Source: Monoplex corrugatus
Lineage: Eukaryota; Mollusca; Gastropoda; Littorinimorpha; Ranellidae
DNA length: 64,000 nucleotides
Direction of reading: 5' to 3'
Assembly (NCBI GenBank): GCA_030674185.1
Contig: JAPXFY010000013.1
Location: 51,097,567 to 51,161,566 of the forward strand
Part shown: piece by piece, positions 12,661 to 24,133 of the stretch
Position numbering within the stretch: position 1 is the stretch's first letter
Layout: the number at the start of each line of letters is the position of its first letter
Notes under the pieces: generated by a model
Told to the model about the DNA's origin: nothing
Seen by the model: the letters and a program-made list of their open reading frames with translations, nothing else
Database searches by the model: none
Program-made: the position numbers and the translations under genes

Positions 12661-13732
12661 AAAAAAATGGAAAAGAGAATTAAGTACATAATTATATCAA
12701 TGCATTCATGTACATAATCTAAGGATATACCCTAGCATTGACTACTCCATCCAATTTATCACCAGATGGATTTACAAAAACATGTAACCTGAATACATGT
12801 AAATACTGTTATTGTTATTTCTGTTTAAAGCCCAGCCAACTGCACAGAGCTGTATCAGGGCTATAACTATCTCAAAACATACACAATACTTCAACAGGAA
12901 AAAGAAACTGGAAAAGAAAATGAAATACACATATCAATGCATTTTTGCACATAACCTATGGATATGCCACTGGCACTGACCACTCCATCCAATTTATCAC
13001 ACCTGAGATTTAAAAAAGCAAGCCTGAAAACAAATTCAAACATAACTAAGGACACTAAAATACAAAAACACACTAAATCACCTGAAATTACTTCTAGTTC
13101 TACACATCACATTTAAGTCAAAAAAACACTTAGTACACGTACCCAAATATCAATCCTAGGAGAAAATATATATTTATGGCTTTACAGAACACATACAAAT
13201 GAATGGACCAGGAAAGTAGAAAATGACAGGAAGAGATGACAGAAAGCAAAGGAACAAGAAGAAACAAAGACCTGACAGAAAAGAGGAAATTTCTTCCACA
13301 GAATTTCCAGAATGTGGGAACACTACTTATACTGAAAGAGCCCCCAGCACACCCATGGGTGGCAAATGTAAACATAACTAAGGACGCTAAAACGTACACA
13401 TACAAATGGGCCTAAATTACCAAAAATTCCTTCTCCACATCATACTTCCTTAGAGCCAAAACTGTACTTAATACATGTACCCAATTATCAAACACTTAAC
13501 ACATGTACCCAATTATCAATCCTAAGAAAAATTATGTAAGACTTTATTGAACACCCACAGGTGAATGGTCCAGCAAGGCAGAAAATGATAGGAAGAAATG
13601 ACTTCTAAAGCAAAGGAACAAGGCTGAAACAAATAGTGACAAAAAGAGGAAATTTCTAGCATTGAATTTCCAGAAGGTGGGGTGACTATTCATACTGAAA
13701 GAGCCCCTGGTATTCCCAAAGGGAGTTTCTCT
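12661..13732 (-). repeat. cluster of three family A copies (3-5)
   Basis: Partial copy 12,661-12,806, near-complete copy 12,807-13,359 and partial copy 13,366-13,732 lie head to tail on the minus strand. The second keeps the full terminal AAAGCCCAGCCAAC...GGGCTATAAC block; the first and third begin inside the element. An inner segment near 13,480-13,520 (ACACATGTACCCAATTATCA) is locally duplicated. The cluster probably arose by nested insertion or tandem duplication. Confidence 0.7.
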
Positions 13733-13972
13733 CAAATAAGTACATCCATAAAACCTATCATGAACATGCACACTATCACAAACTGATCAAATTATAGTTG
13801 TGTGAGTGCAGTGTGTATGCAGAAATTCAAATTCGACTTCGATCAAATATGTATGTCTCAATGCTATGAAAGTAAAAAGCACACAGATAAAAGAAAGAAA
13901 AAGACCTGTGCTTGGGTAGATGGATCAGTGTGTGTAAGCACTGACAGACTTGATTCTATCAAAAGTAAGTTG

Positions 13973-14025
13973 CTGTTGTTGTTGTTGTTATTGTTGTTGT
14001 TGTCGTTGTTATTGTTGTTGTTATT
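13973..14025. repeat. (TTG)n microsatellite
   Basis: Impure GTT trinucleotide repeat of about 53 bases. Confidence 0.9.
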
Positions 14026-14792
14026 TGGGAGTGGTGGTGGTTGCTCCTGTTCTTAATTTACTGACAAATATAAGTGGAACACATACAGAATTGTCCCAGT
14101 GCCAGGAATCTTTCTTGAACAATCTCATTGCCATGAATCGTTCTTGAACAATCTCCAAACTACAAATTAATATCAGTCATCAATAATTAACCAAATAAAG
14201 ATCAGATCCCTGAAACAAGAAGACTTTTGGATAAACATTAAATCAAGGCAAGATTAATCCTTTATCTAGTGAACCACTTTAACAGATGCCAGATAAAAAA
14301 ATCATCAATTTTTTCAGTTCTCATATCTTTCATCTTTTAAATATACTGTTAAAAGAAAAACAGTTTTTGATTATAAGTCTCATACCAAGACTGAACTGAT
14401 ACATTCTAACTTCAAAAATAGAAACCACGACCTTTATAAGTTCAGATATCCACATCTCACCATGCAAAGCCTGTGACAGAAATCTGGCAGCAGAATCCTT
14501 GCTAGCCAAGTTGAACAGACAGGCAAGACTTAGTTCAAATAAGTAAGTCTGAATGAAAACTCCTCCTTGAAAGCAAACAAAATATATGTGTCTGTATGAT
14601 AATGCTTCACGAAACAGTCATGAATGATCTGTTAAGCATTTTAACGGATAAACACTAATTCACCATAATTAACTTAAAAGAGCATGCATACAGATATGAG
14701 GTGGTTATTTTTGTTTTGGTGTTTTTTGTTTTTGTTTTTGTTCTTTTTTTTTTTCTTTTTTTTTTTCTGTGTTGATCAGAAATTGTAAATTG
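14026..14792. other. SNRNP35 3' flank
   Basis: Noncoding. Beginning within 30 bases downstream of the SNRNP35 stop (on the minus strand) is an A-rich tract at 14,705-14,768 with runs of 9-14 A. No AATAAA is seen close by on the minus strand, so the cleavage site is unknown. Confidence 0.4.
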
Positions 14793-15527
14793 CTATCTTC
14801 TTGAATGACTGTCATTGTATCTGTATTTATCACTGCCAGGAGACCGTGAGCGATACTGATGATGGTGATTGTCTCGCCTGTCACCATCTCTGTTTCGCCT
14901 TGGTCTCTCATAATCATGCTCTCTTGATTCTCTCAAGCCTCTGTCTGAATTTCTATAATTCCTAGAATTTTCTCGAGGACCTGACCAATGTGCAGTATCT
15001 GTTGGTCGTTTCATGGGGGTTGCTGTCAACGGCTTTCGAAAAGGTCTATCTCGTCCTCCAAATCGAAGCTGACCTGATTCTTTCTTGCCACCAAAGCCAC
15101 CCCCTAATCGACGAGGAATCCAGTTTTTCAGTGTTCTTTCATGTTCATAGTCAACGAGGATTTCCTTTTCATCAATAGTCATATTCTTTCCATCTGAATA
15201 AGCATGACGAAGGGATTTTTCACTTTCAAACTCAATAAATCCATAACACTTTGAGAATCCAGTCACAATGTCCCTAACCAAACGGTGCTGTCGGATTTTC
15301 CCAAACTGTCGAAATGCTGAGTACAAAGTCTCTTCATCTGTCTTTGGAGAAAGACGGGCTACAAATAAAGTCAAACTGGGATCTCCTTTCACGTGCTTGT
15401 TGGGTTTGTATTTGGCAGACAGTGCACGAGTGATGGCACGATCATGTGGAATTTCATCGGTCCCATCAATGCTCCCTGACAACAGTGGATCGTAGACTTT
15501 GTCTAGGTATGGTGAAAACCCTTCCAT
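14793..15527 (-). CDS. SNRNP35: U11/U12 snRNP 35 kDa protein
   Basis: A component of the U11/U12 di-snRNP that recognises introns of the minor (U12-type) spliceosome in the nucleus. The 244-residue product (human about 246) keeps the family order: an N-terminal YDPL..GSIDGTDE..PHDRA block (residues 12-31), an RRM with RNP2 LFVARL (54-59) and RNP1 KCYGFIEF (93-100), the hallmark IPRRLGGGFGGKKESGQLRF (127-146) and an Arg/Asp/Ser-rich tail. The ATG at 15,527 is chosen because homologues begin here and a strong acceptor (TTTGTGTTTCAG) lies 7 bases upstream; the open frame extends 13 codons further but across that acceptor. A 5' UTR exon must lie at higher coordinates and was not located. The second RNP1 position is Cys instead of the usual Gly. 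A single coding exon is normal for this gene. Confidence 0.93.
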   Translation of the reverse strand: MEGFSPYLDKVYDPLLSGSIDGTDEIPHDRAITRALSAKYKPNKHVKGDPSLTLFVARLSPKTDEETLYSAFRQFGKIRQHRLVRDIVTGFSKCYGFIEFESEKSLRHAYSDGKNMTIDEKEILVDYEHERTLKNWIPRRLGGGFGGKKESGQLRFGGRDRPFRKPLTATPMKRPTDTAHWSGPRENSRNYRNSDRGLRESREHDYERPRRNRDGDRRDNHHHQYRSRSPGSDKYRYNDSHSRR

Positions 15528-15886
15528 TTGGACTGAAACACAAACAAATCTTTTGTCATTCTGCACACAAAAAATATCTCAACATAACAAATCTGACTTG
15601 CTTGTTTCCTTGCAAGTATTCAGTAAAGTTTTGACACATTTTGACAGGGTGCTGCTAAGAAATAGTTATATAATAACATCAGTTTGTATGCAGGGATTCT
15701 AATAAATGCATGATTGTCTTACATTCCGACAGAGTATATTATGAGCTATATAATAATATATGCATTCCTGCCTCCACATATGTGAAAAGAATAGAGCGTT
15801 TATCAAAAGAAAATCACATATAAAGCTACAACTGTGTTATTCTTCAAATGACAATATCCCTTTTCTTCATCAGTTTCCACCACAAA

Positions 15887-16015
15887 ATTCCTGGCCAGTT
15901 CATGGGTTTATGTGCAAGCTTAAGGCTTGTGCCATGATCACCATCACATGCACCTGTGATGTTAGTGCATATGGAATTAATTCCGAGCCCGGAGATGTCA
16001 TCTTGACAAACTGAA
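15887..16015 (+). repeat. dispersed repeat family C (LINE tail), copy 1
   Basis: CTGGCCAGTTCATGGGTTTA, then GGCTTGTGCC, GATGTTAGTGCATATGGAAT and GTCATCTTGA recur in the same order at 28,443-28,590. In both places a minus-strand LINE polymerase fragment lies just beyond, so family C read on the minus strand is probably that LINE's 3' untranslated tail. Confidence 0.6.
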
Positions 16016-16439
16016 ACTTTCTTTCAGCAACAGGTCATGCACTGTTCTGCTTAAAAAAAAAAGAAGCCTAGGATCTGGCTTAGGTAATATAGAGCCTGAG
16101 TTAAAATTCTTATGACAGTCTGACCTCTAACTCTAACCTAACCATATACTGGACTAGCTCCAGACTTTATTCCTTTGTCAAAGCATAAAACACGCCTTGC
16201 TAATGCTACTTTCTAAATTTACTGTCAGGATCCACATATATGAAGATGGAATTGTGCTTCATAGAGATGCTCTTGTCCTTCCATACAGGTTTCAACCAGG
16301 ACAATGTTGTTGTCTTTGCTGCCCTTGAGAGGATTTCTGGCTTGGAACCCTCATTGCCAATGATGGATCCCAGTTACCACTAAACGAAATGTAGAAGTTC
16401 CTAACTTCAGTCCATAGACAGTTACATCAGTAGTGATGG
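16016..16439. other. probable LINE 3' region, noncoding
   Basis: Lies between the family C tail and the reverse transcriptase fragment. No open frame of note; probably the 3' UTR and decayed C-terminal coding part of the same LINE. Confidence 0.35.
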
Positions 16440-16905
16440 CCTAACTTCATACACAGACACTTATATCAGAAGTGATGGTGGTGTGGTAACTGGCTACCAC
16501 TTTGGACTTCTTGGTTCTGATTTCCATGAGTACCTTGTTGATATTTCATCAGACTTTTAACAAGTTTAACACATTCTTGCTCAGTACCTGCCCGGCCAAA
16601 AACATCATCTGCTAAGCAAGGATTTCTGATTGTTCTTTCTCCAATGCTGACTGTGCAGACATAATCTACAAGTGCATATATCATGATGTATTTCAAGAAT
16701 ATGTTGAAAAGCATGGGAGACAGAAGGCAGCCCGAATGAACTCCAACAGAAGTATGGAACCACTCTCCAATAACATCCTTCACTGACTGCTTTAGCATAT
16801 AGCTGATGGGAGGTGTTAACCAGTTTGTGCCCGATGTTAAATTTCTTGACTATGGCCCAAGTGCTTTTCGCTGGACTAGAACTCCCTCTGGTACACCATC
16901 ACAAC
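16440..16905 (-). pseudogene. LINE reverse transcriptase fragment
   Basis: A 110-codon minus-strand frame contains GCLLSPMLFNIFLKYIM (RT motif B region; family form QGCLLSP.LFN.FLE.IM) followed by a CLADDVFGRAGTEQE segment that aligns with the RT catalytic FADD box; here the Phe is Leu and the two Asp remain. Upstream (16,800-16,900) another frame reads AIVKKFNIGHKLVNTSHQLY, the preceding RT segment, so a frameshift separates them. It is a 5'-truncated non-LTR retrotransposon copy. Confidence 0.75.
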
Positions 16906-17786
16906 TGTGAAAAACTGAAAATATTATATTCAGTTTTCAGCTGCCCTCACGACACTCACTGGTGTTACAAGATACAGCTACTTTCATTCTAGTCCAACAT
17001 GATGCAACTAGTCCTGAGGATGTAAATTTATACAACAAGCTATCCAGCCAGACCCCTTTCTCTAGCTTTCCCTTCTCCATCTTTCCCCAACCCCGCACAG
17101 TCCTTATGTCAACCCCCTCCCCTCCCTCTCCTGTCTCTTTGAAGGAAAGCAATGAAAATCTTTCTTCTGGTCTCTATCATTTCTGGCACTATTCTCATTG
17201 TTGGGTTTGTTGTTGTTGTTGTTGTTTTGTTTTGTTTGTTTGTTTTTATTGAAATACCACATTTTTCATTTCATAAATAAGTGGAACAATCTGAGCTGAT
17301 AATAAAGAGATGCATATCTTTGAATTTTGATTAACATGCCAAAACGTACAGGGAAAAGGGGAGAGAAAGAAGATGGGAAAAGGTGTAGTCTTGACACATT
17401 TGCCATGCAATAAAAGAGGCCTTATAATGGGGTCCACTCCACTAAGGAGGAGAAGAGAAGGAAACATTAACCTTGAAGCTGAACTTAAGTGTTATCCAAT
17501 GTATAGCTTTTCAAGGCAAAAAACAAAACCAAAACACAGGAAATAAAGTCTTAACCTTGAAGTCAGCCTCCTGATGCCAATTTTTATGCTCATTCTTTCC
17601 TGGCAGGAAATGTAGATTTATGTTTATCTGAGATGTTTTTAAATGAAAACAATCATTTTCTTATCTATCATTGTTAGATATAAAGTAGAAGAAGACACTT
17701 TAAGGCAAATATAGGAAATTTGTAGTTAGAATTAAAGTGTGCATGTGCTGTTGCATGTGACTGTCTCTAGCACTAATACTACTGAC

Positions 17787-17971
17787 AGGGTTGGTGACAG
17801 CAGATTGTATTGTTCAAATTGCTGACATACTCTAAAATACCATCATAATTGTGCCCAATGCTTCTGGATTCACTTTCAGGGTTGGTGACAGCAGATTGTA
17901 TTGTTCAAATTGTTGACATACCTTAAAATACCATCATAATTGTGCCCAATGCTTCTGGATCCACTTTTTTT
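17787..17971. repeat. 92-bp tandem duplication
   Basis: GGGTTGGTGACAGCAGATTG and the ~90 bases after it occur twice in tandem (starting about 17,789 and 17,879) with only a few differences. Noncoding. Confidence 0.85.
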
Positions 17972-19898
17972 TTCTTTTTTCCTCACCCATTTGGCCAGTG
18001 ACAGATTTTGCACAGTAACAGGTAGGCCTACAGAATATTCTTATACCTGAAGCCATTGTCAACATTGGTGTTAGTATACCTACAAAAGAAAGAGCAGTCA
18101 GATGGAACCAATGCCAGTTTGTTTTTGTGAGCAGTGTATTAATCATCAACAGTAGCTATTATGTTGTTACTTCGAAAGTCTGTTGGAACTGAAACTAGCC
18201 AAGGTAGGCCTACTTAACTATCATTGAATAGTTGACATGTCATATAATATATAATATATGTACGAGACTATCATTGAAAGGAAGCAAGAAAGATGTAGTT
18301 TCTACAGAAGCCTGGACATGGGCACACATTAATTAAAAAGTCAAGCATTGTATTCATGAAAGGAATTTGGACACGGTGATGTTCAATGAAAGTGTAGTGA
18401 TAATATACAGTTTGTGAAATAAAGTCAGACAGTGTGCCGCCATTGTTGAGAGATTTGAATCCAAGCCCTACCAATACACCATACAACAGGCACAGGCTAT
18501 GGTCACCATAGATCGGTATTATATTCGCTTACTCCTCTGATGCATGGATACCTGGGATGTCTAGGGCCTACCTGTTTCTGCATGCTCAGACAGTAATGTT
18601 TTACTTGCTTCCTTACACATGCTTTTCTGTTTGTGGTTGATATGCCAGTCGAATATGCAGTTGCACTGCAATATGCTTGAATCAGATTTTTTATTTTCGA
18701 AATAAATACACATAACCATACTTCTAATTACAAAATTTATATATATCCGAATCAAAGGCAATCTTTGCGATTTCACTCTGTAACAAATATGAGTCATGCA
18801 GATTCCCATTTGCTTGAGAAATTAAATGTATTCAAAGCATATGTGCAGGAGTTGGGTTTTTTTTTCCAATTCAATTGGCTTCCAAACTGCCTCCTGCCTT
18901 ATTTACTTTGCTGTCTCCTTTATTTGAATAACACTCTTCCATTGTTCAGTCACATAAAATGTTTGTGTAAGACTTAGGTGCTGTCAGTTTGTACAAGAGG
19001 GCAGGATGTGTTTTTCATCTACTTTTTGTTTTGTTTTTCTTTAATCATTATTTTTGGCACTGTAGATGGAGATATATACACATTTCTATACAATACAGCC
19101 TAGGTTGTCCCAATGACAGATTAATACAAACACATAAAACCAATACTTAGGGAGGACTGAAGACCTTGATAGTGCACTGGGCTTAAGTGCAGGCTTATGG
19201 CTTATGCCTTGACCATTCTGAATCTTCTCCATCGCATGGCATCACTATCAGTGCATAAGAAATTTACTCCAGGCACAGAAACACTACCTTGAGAAACAAA
19301 CTGAAAATGAAACTTAATTCACAAACCTTCACACTACCAAGGAAGTAGCTATTCGATCAAACTTACAGTTTGGACCCACATATAACACAGGTAGGCTTAC
19401 TTTTTTACCCCTGTTTCACAGAGGAGTTAATTAAAACCATATTCTGAGGTATCCTACATGGCATGCATACAGTATAATGGGTTTTACACTTTTTAATAGT
19501 TTTATCCTTCTAAATTTTTCTTTGAAAATCGTAATGGTACCATTTAGCTCTTTTATGGATTTTAGAAAAGGATAAATGTAATCGGTAATGCTTATACTAA
19601 CCCAATCTCAAACCCTCATGGTCATTTTTTTCTGTGAATAGATTGCCAACCCAATGGTAATGGTAAGGGTTTAGGGGTATGGTTATGCTCATGGCCTACT
19701 TTAGGTCTCTCACAGACTTCCACATCTCTCCACTGAACCTTCACATGTAGGCCTCTACTTCTGGCAAACTCCAAAAGCGGCAAAGCTTTACAAATCACAG
19801 AACGAAATCTGTGCGAGACCTTTTTCTTCTTCCTGGTGTTAAGTGACTGCAATCGTCATGTCTTCTGTCACCATAAAACATTACCTGCACTGAAGTAG
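17972..19898. other. gene-free stretch
   Basis: No gene supported. A tRNA-like B-box (GGATTCAAATCTC, minus strand, near 18,460) is too isolated to call. A weak match to the family C repeat lies at about 19,175-19,320. Confidence 0.4.
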
Positions 19899-19900
19899 TG

Positions 19901-19991
19901 GAAGGCACTGAACACTGACATGATTTACAGGATATTTAATGTATATAATACATTAAACACCCTGTAAGTCATGTCAGTGTTCAGTGCCTTC
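19901..19991. repeat. 91-bp near-perfect hairpin
   Basis: GAAGGCACTGAACACTGACA at 19,901 is exactly mirrored by TGTCAGTGTTCAGTGCCTTC ending at 19,991. Pairing continues through ATG/CAT, TTACAGG/CCTGTAA and TTTAATGTAT/ATACATTAAA to a 3-4 base loop, with only short interruptions. It could be a foldback mini-element or a transcribed hairpin. No flanking target duplication is evident. Confidence 0.85.
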
Positions 19992-19998
19992 TGCCAGT

Positions 19999-22900
19999 TT
20001 AACTGTTTTCCCGCCATGGTCGCAATCAAGCGACTTCCCGTACAACCGCCATGGTCGCATTTCTGCGACTTGGAGGGGTCATGCTAAATGATAACTTTTC
20101 ACACAGGTACAAAGCTTCTGTCAGCTCCACTGGTGAATGCAGGCGACTGTGCTATTTTTAAACTTTACCCAGCGACCTGGTTTTTCAGCAGTAAGGCCAA
20201 AGTGTGGCTTTGTTAACTGTCGGAATTTATGTCACATTTTCTCCAAAGCGTTTTCTCCAAAGTGGCTGCAAATCGACATGCACTGTCTACTACTCTGAGT
20301 AGAATGAGCAGACAGCTGACTTTGTGTGTAGATTTTCCATTGCTTTTCCTCACTTATCACAATGATCTGGCGCACAACTCACGAAACAAGGTCAGTAGTA
20401 CAACTAATAAACCCTATGAAAAAAAATGTTTTTCTTTATAATAAGATTATCTGTGGAATAATCAATCAAGCACATAAACAAAACCAAGCATTCATATGTG
20501 CACGTCTACAATACTGGAATAAGACCTGGGACATGAGGGTGAAAAATTAAAAGTAATTAAAAAAGCAAGCAAAACACATTTTTGAAGAGTTCAGACATAC
20601 CTTTAATAAACAGGAACAAAGTAAACAGAGTTCATTTAAAGACTTCACTAAAAATCAGCAAAATGTAGACCAAGTGACTGGTGTGATGTGCATTACATGG
20701 TTTCCACTTGGTACTGCTTTTTTAGATAAAATAACCAGGCTTCATGGAAAGGATGATACCATCAATACAGACACCTAAGGTCATGTGTCCAGTATTAAAC
20801 TTGAACAGAAGAACTTAACCATGTCCTGAATATAAACTTATGTATAGGTGGAAACCGTAACCCACGCAACATTGTGGCGTAACAATTTTTCACTGACAAT
20901 GGTAGAGCTGTGATATGGAGGTATCTTGATTTATTTTAGACAACATATTAAAAGCTTTCTTTCTATGACAATGATGAGCATTTGGGCATAGCCATATTTA
21001 TGTAACTGGGAAATGTTGCGTGCATTACATGGAATCCAAATGGGAAACCATTCTTGTATTCCATCGAGCAACATCAGAATAAATCACTGTTTTTACATTT
21101 AGGTGCTCTTGATGCATTAGATTGTTTTCAACATTGTTAATTTTTGTTTGCAGGACTTAACAATATGCTGTATCATTGTATGCAATGACTTTGCTGGATT
21201 TTGAGCAATTCATTCAAATTGACTGGATTTTATAATTTCTTGGATTTCAGTGATTATTGAATTCTATTTGTTAGATGTCACACAGTGATACATACAAATG
21301 GAAATGGACTAATTCAGTTGATTCATCCTTTCACTAATTCATTCTTTGAATTGGTCCATTCTGGGATTGCTGGAAGTCATAAGCAGGAGGGGGGGGGGGG
21401 GGGGGGGGGACTAGTTCATCAGTTCATGTTGAGATTCCATTTTTGGTTACATTTTCACAACTTTAGCTGTAAAGTCACTGCATTGGTGTAGCTTTTAAAC
21501 AGTAAAAATATGGTGCTCGCGTTGGTTAATGGTCGGTGGCTGCAGGAGACTCAGGTTGTCATTGGCCACCCAAGCAATGTCATCAATATCTGGAAAGCTG
21601 AATTGTCCATTCTGTCTCGCAGAAATTTCACCAGCGTCTCACCACCTTCTGACTTCAGAACCTGGAAATCACACACACAGCTCTGAATAAATGCTTTGAT
21701 TATTGTATAACGTGGAAAAGGTGAACTAAAAGTTTCAACATTAAGAAGTGTAAGCGACATTGTATTGATCAGATCTTATGCCTATGTACATTTTTAAAAC
21801 CTACAGCAGGTTAATTTTTTTTTATAACTAACTGTCCTATTGGACAAAATTATGACCATGGTACTGCCTTCAAAACAATGTATCCTTACCAGTCCATTGT
21901 AGAATACTGAATAATGACTAGCAACAATAATACTGATATTAATTTTTGTAATGATAATAGTAAAGATAATAACAAGACAAGGAGTGAGAGTGGTTTCTCC
22001 GTAGTGCACAAACAAGAAGTATAATCCAATCCGTTGTTTTAACAAGTAATCTTTTAATAGCCATTCAAAAGTAAGGCATAAAAAGCACAATGTAGATCTG
22101 TATGATGAGCCAGTTTCAGGTAAGTCCGATCAAAAATGTGCGTAAGGAGGAAGAAGCTCAACTGTCATCTCAATAGATCTGAATCACTTCCACTGTAACC
22201 AACGAACTTTTCTTTTGGCACGATAGTTAATATGGCTTTCCTTCTCCCTTAATTTGCAGTTGGAGTATTCATCTTCAAAGAAAGAATAGATCTAGATCTA
22301 CAGTTCAGTGACTGGGAAAAAGAAACATAATAGTAAAGACTGTGACGTGCATACCTTGAAACAAAATCTGCAACAGTGTTTCGTCTCTGCAGCAACTCAC
22401 GTCACAAAGTGCCGACTTTTAAAAATTCTCTGTAGATTTCAACAGCTGTATGTCTTTAAGTTTAACTGGACCATGTAATTGGAATACCATAATCGTTTGC
22501 TTTCTGTCCAAAGACATCAATTTGTTGCGAAACGGAAATTGATAACAATGATTCAGCAAGCGTGCGTTGCTGTGGAATCTAAAACCAGTGGCACTTAAAT
22601 TAGTTAAAACTATTCTACAAAATTTCCTTTTTGCTGAGAGCGTTCCTTTCCGAAACACAAACAGTAGGGCTCACAATATTTTTGTTAGTCACAACACACG
22701 CAGTAAAGCTTGTATAAACAAAAAGTGTCAACGAAAATGCCCCATATAACGTTTATTCGTTACGTGCGCTACAAGAGAAACAACAAATTACCACTTTCGT
22801 TTCTGCAGAATCCCACGACAATGATTACACGTAACATCATGAATGCATGCTGAGTTTTGCAAAATAAAAGAGACTTGCCTGTACACTGTAAACTTAAGAA

Positions 22901-24133
22901 AGTTTCCACATTTTCATGCACAGTTGAAATCGTATTGAAACGTTTGTGGTTACTACAGAAACAATCGCAAATGCTCACATTTGGTTCTCATTTAGAGAGA
23001 ATCGATCATTATTTACTCTTTTACTGAGTTTTATCCGGTAAAACTTATCTATTTTTAATAAACAATAAAAGCAAAATTGTATCCTTACCTCAGTTTGCTT
23101 GCCACACACACACACCAAACAGGAGATGCCGACACTTGTGGTGACGTCAAGCAGATGTGATGTGCATTTCAAAGCGTCGGTGGAGACGAGTCAACCAATG
23201 TCCAGCTTGTGTTTGAGCATACATGGGCCATGTGCCGCTTGTCACGTACGCATTTTCTTTGTTCTCAAACACTTTAGATTCAGAGGATGGGGCCAAGGTA
23301 ATTGACTTTGATGATGAGTTAGGAGGATAGGTTGCGTGCGTTACACTAGGAAGCAAAACGTGCCACGCTGTAAGCACCATCAGAGAAACTTGCATTCAGC
23401 TTCATATTTCAACGAACTGAATCGTGAGCAGGAAGAACGATCCCCAAAGATGCATTTTGGAGTAATTTTGAATCAGTTGAAGCACAACTGTGTTGTGTGG
23501 GTAGAACGGAATGCAAGCATTATCAGTGGAAACTAATGAAACGCATGATCGCCATATTTTTGGATGCACCAAACGCAACTTATTGCATGAAGTTTTGCAA
23601 TGGCTTATTGTGAGTGGGATTAATGTTTTATTTACTAGCAGGACACACACAATTCATTTGTGTGTTGCTTGTTCTGATTAAGTTGCATTGTTGTACAAGT
23701 TTCAACCCAAGCCATGTCCCACTTTCTGGCGCCTTTTTTGTCACAACCACAGACAAAATAAAAACAATAAAAAATCAGGCAAATACAAATGGTGATGAAC
23801 AATGCTTTATTTTGTTGAAGAAACATGTCGCCAAACCAACTGAAATAAAAAAAAAACTCCACCAACATATGCAAAGGCAGCTATAACTGAAGCTGAAGTG
23901 AGGGCCCTATCATTCTATTGGGTGATTCCAGTATTGTAGACGTGCACATATGATATATATAAATACAACATGCGCCCTTTACACAGCAAAAAAAAAAAGT
24001 AAGTGAAAATCTTTAACAGTCTTTGAGATATAAGCTTTTAAAGATGCATACTGCGCTGCAAAATTGGCTGCTCAAAATATACTTGGCACTGAGGAGTGCT
24101 GTTTCTTGGGAAATTTAGCGGTGAAAGAGTTAA
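19999..24133. mobile_element. possible piggyBac-like element (weak)
   Basis: The left end reads TTAACTGTTTTCCCGCCA and the right end, inverted, TTAACTCTTTCACCGCTA: 14 of 18 positions agree and both begin with TTAA. Just inside the left end are two tandem units containing CCGCCATGGTCGCA with short hairpins GTCGCaatcaaGCGAC (20,019-20,034) and GTCGCatttctGCGAC (20,054-20,069), like piggyBac subterminal repeats. No transposase is visible in between and the 4.1-kb span is long for a MITE, so the two ends may belong to unrelated elements. Confidence 0.25.
21389..21410. repeat. poly-G tract
   Basis: About 20 consecutive G residues. Confidence 0.9.

Noticed and set aside
18420..18500. tRNA-like sequence on the minus strand (GGATTCAAATCTC)
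   Set aside because: Only the B-box resembles a pol III promoter; the A-box is too close and no cloverleaf is possible.
21590..21661. Minus-strand exon-like segment (VLKSEGGETLVKFLRDRMDN) behind an acceptor GATTTCCAG
   Set aside because: It looks protein-like, but the frame ends soon after, no partner exon was found and I do not recognise it.
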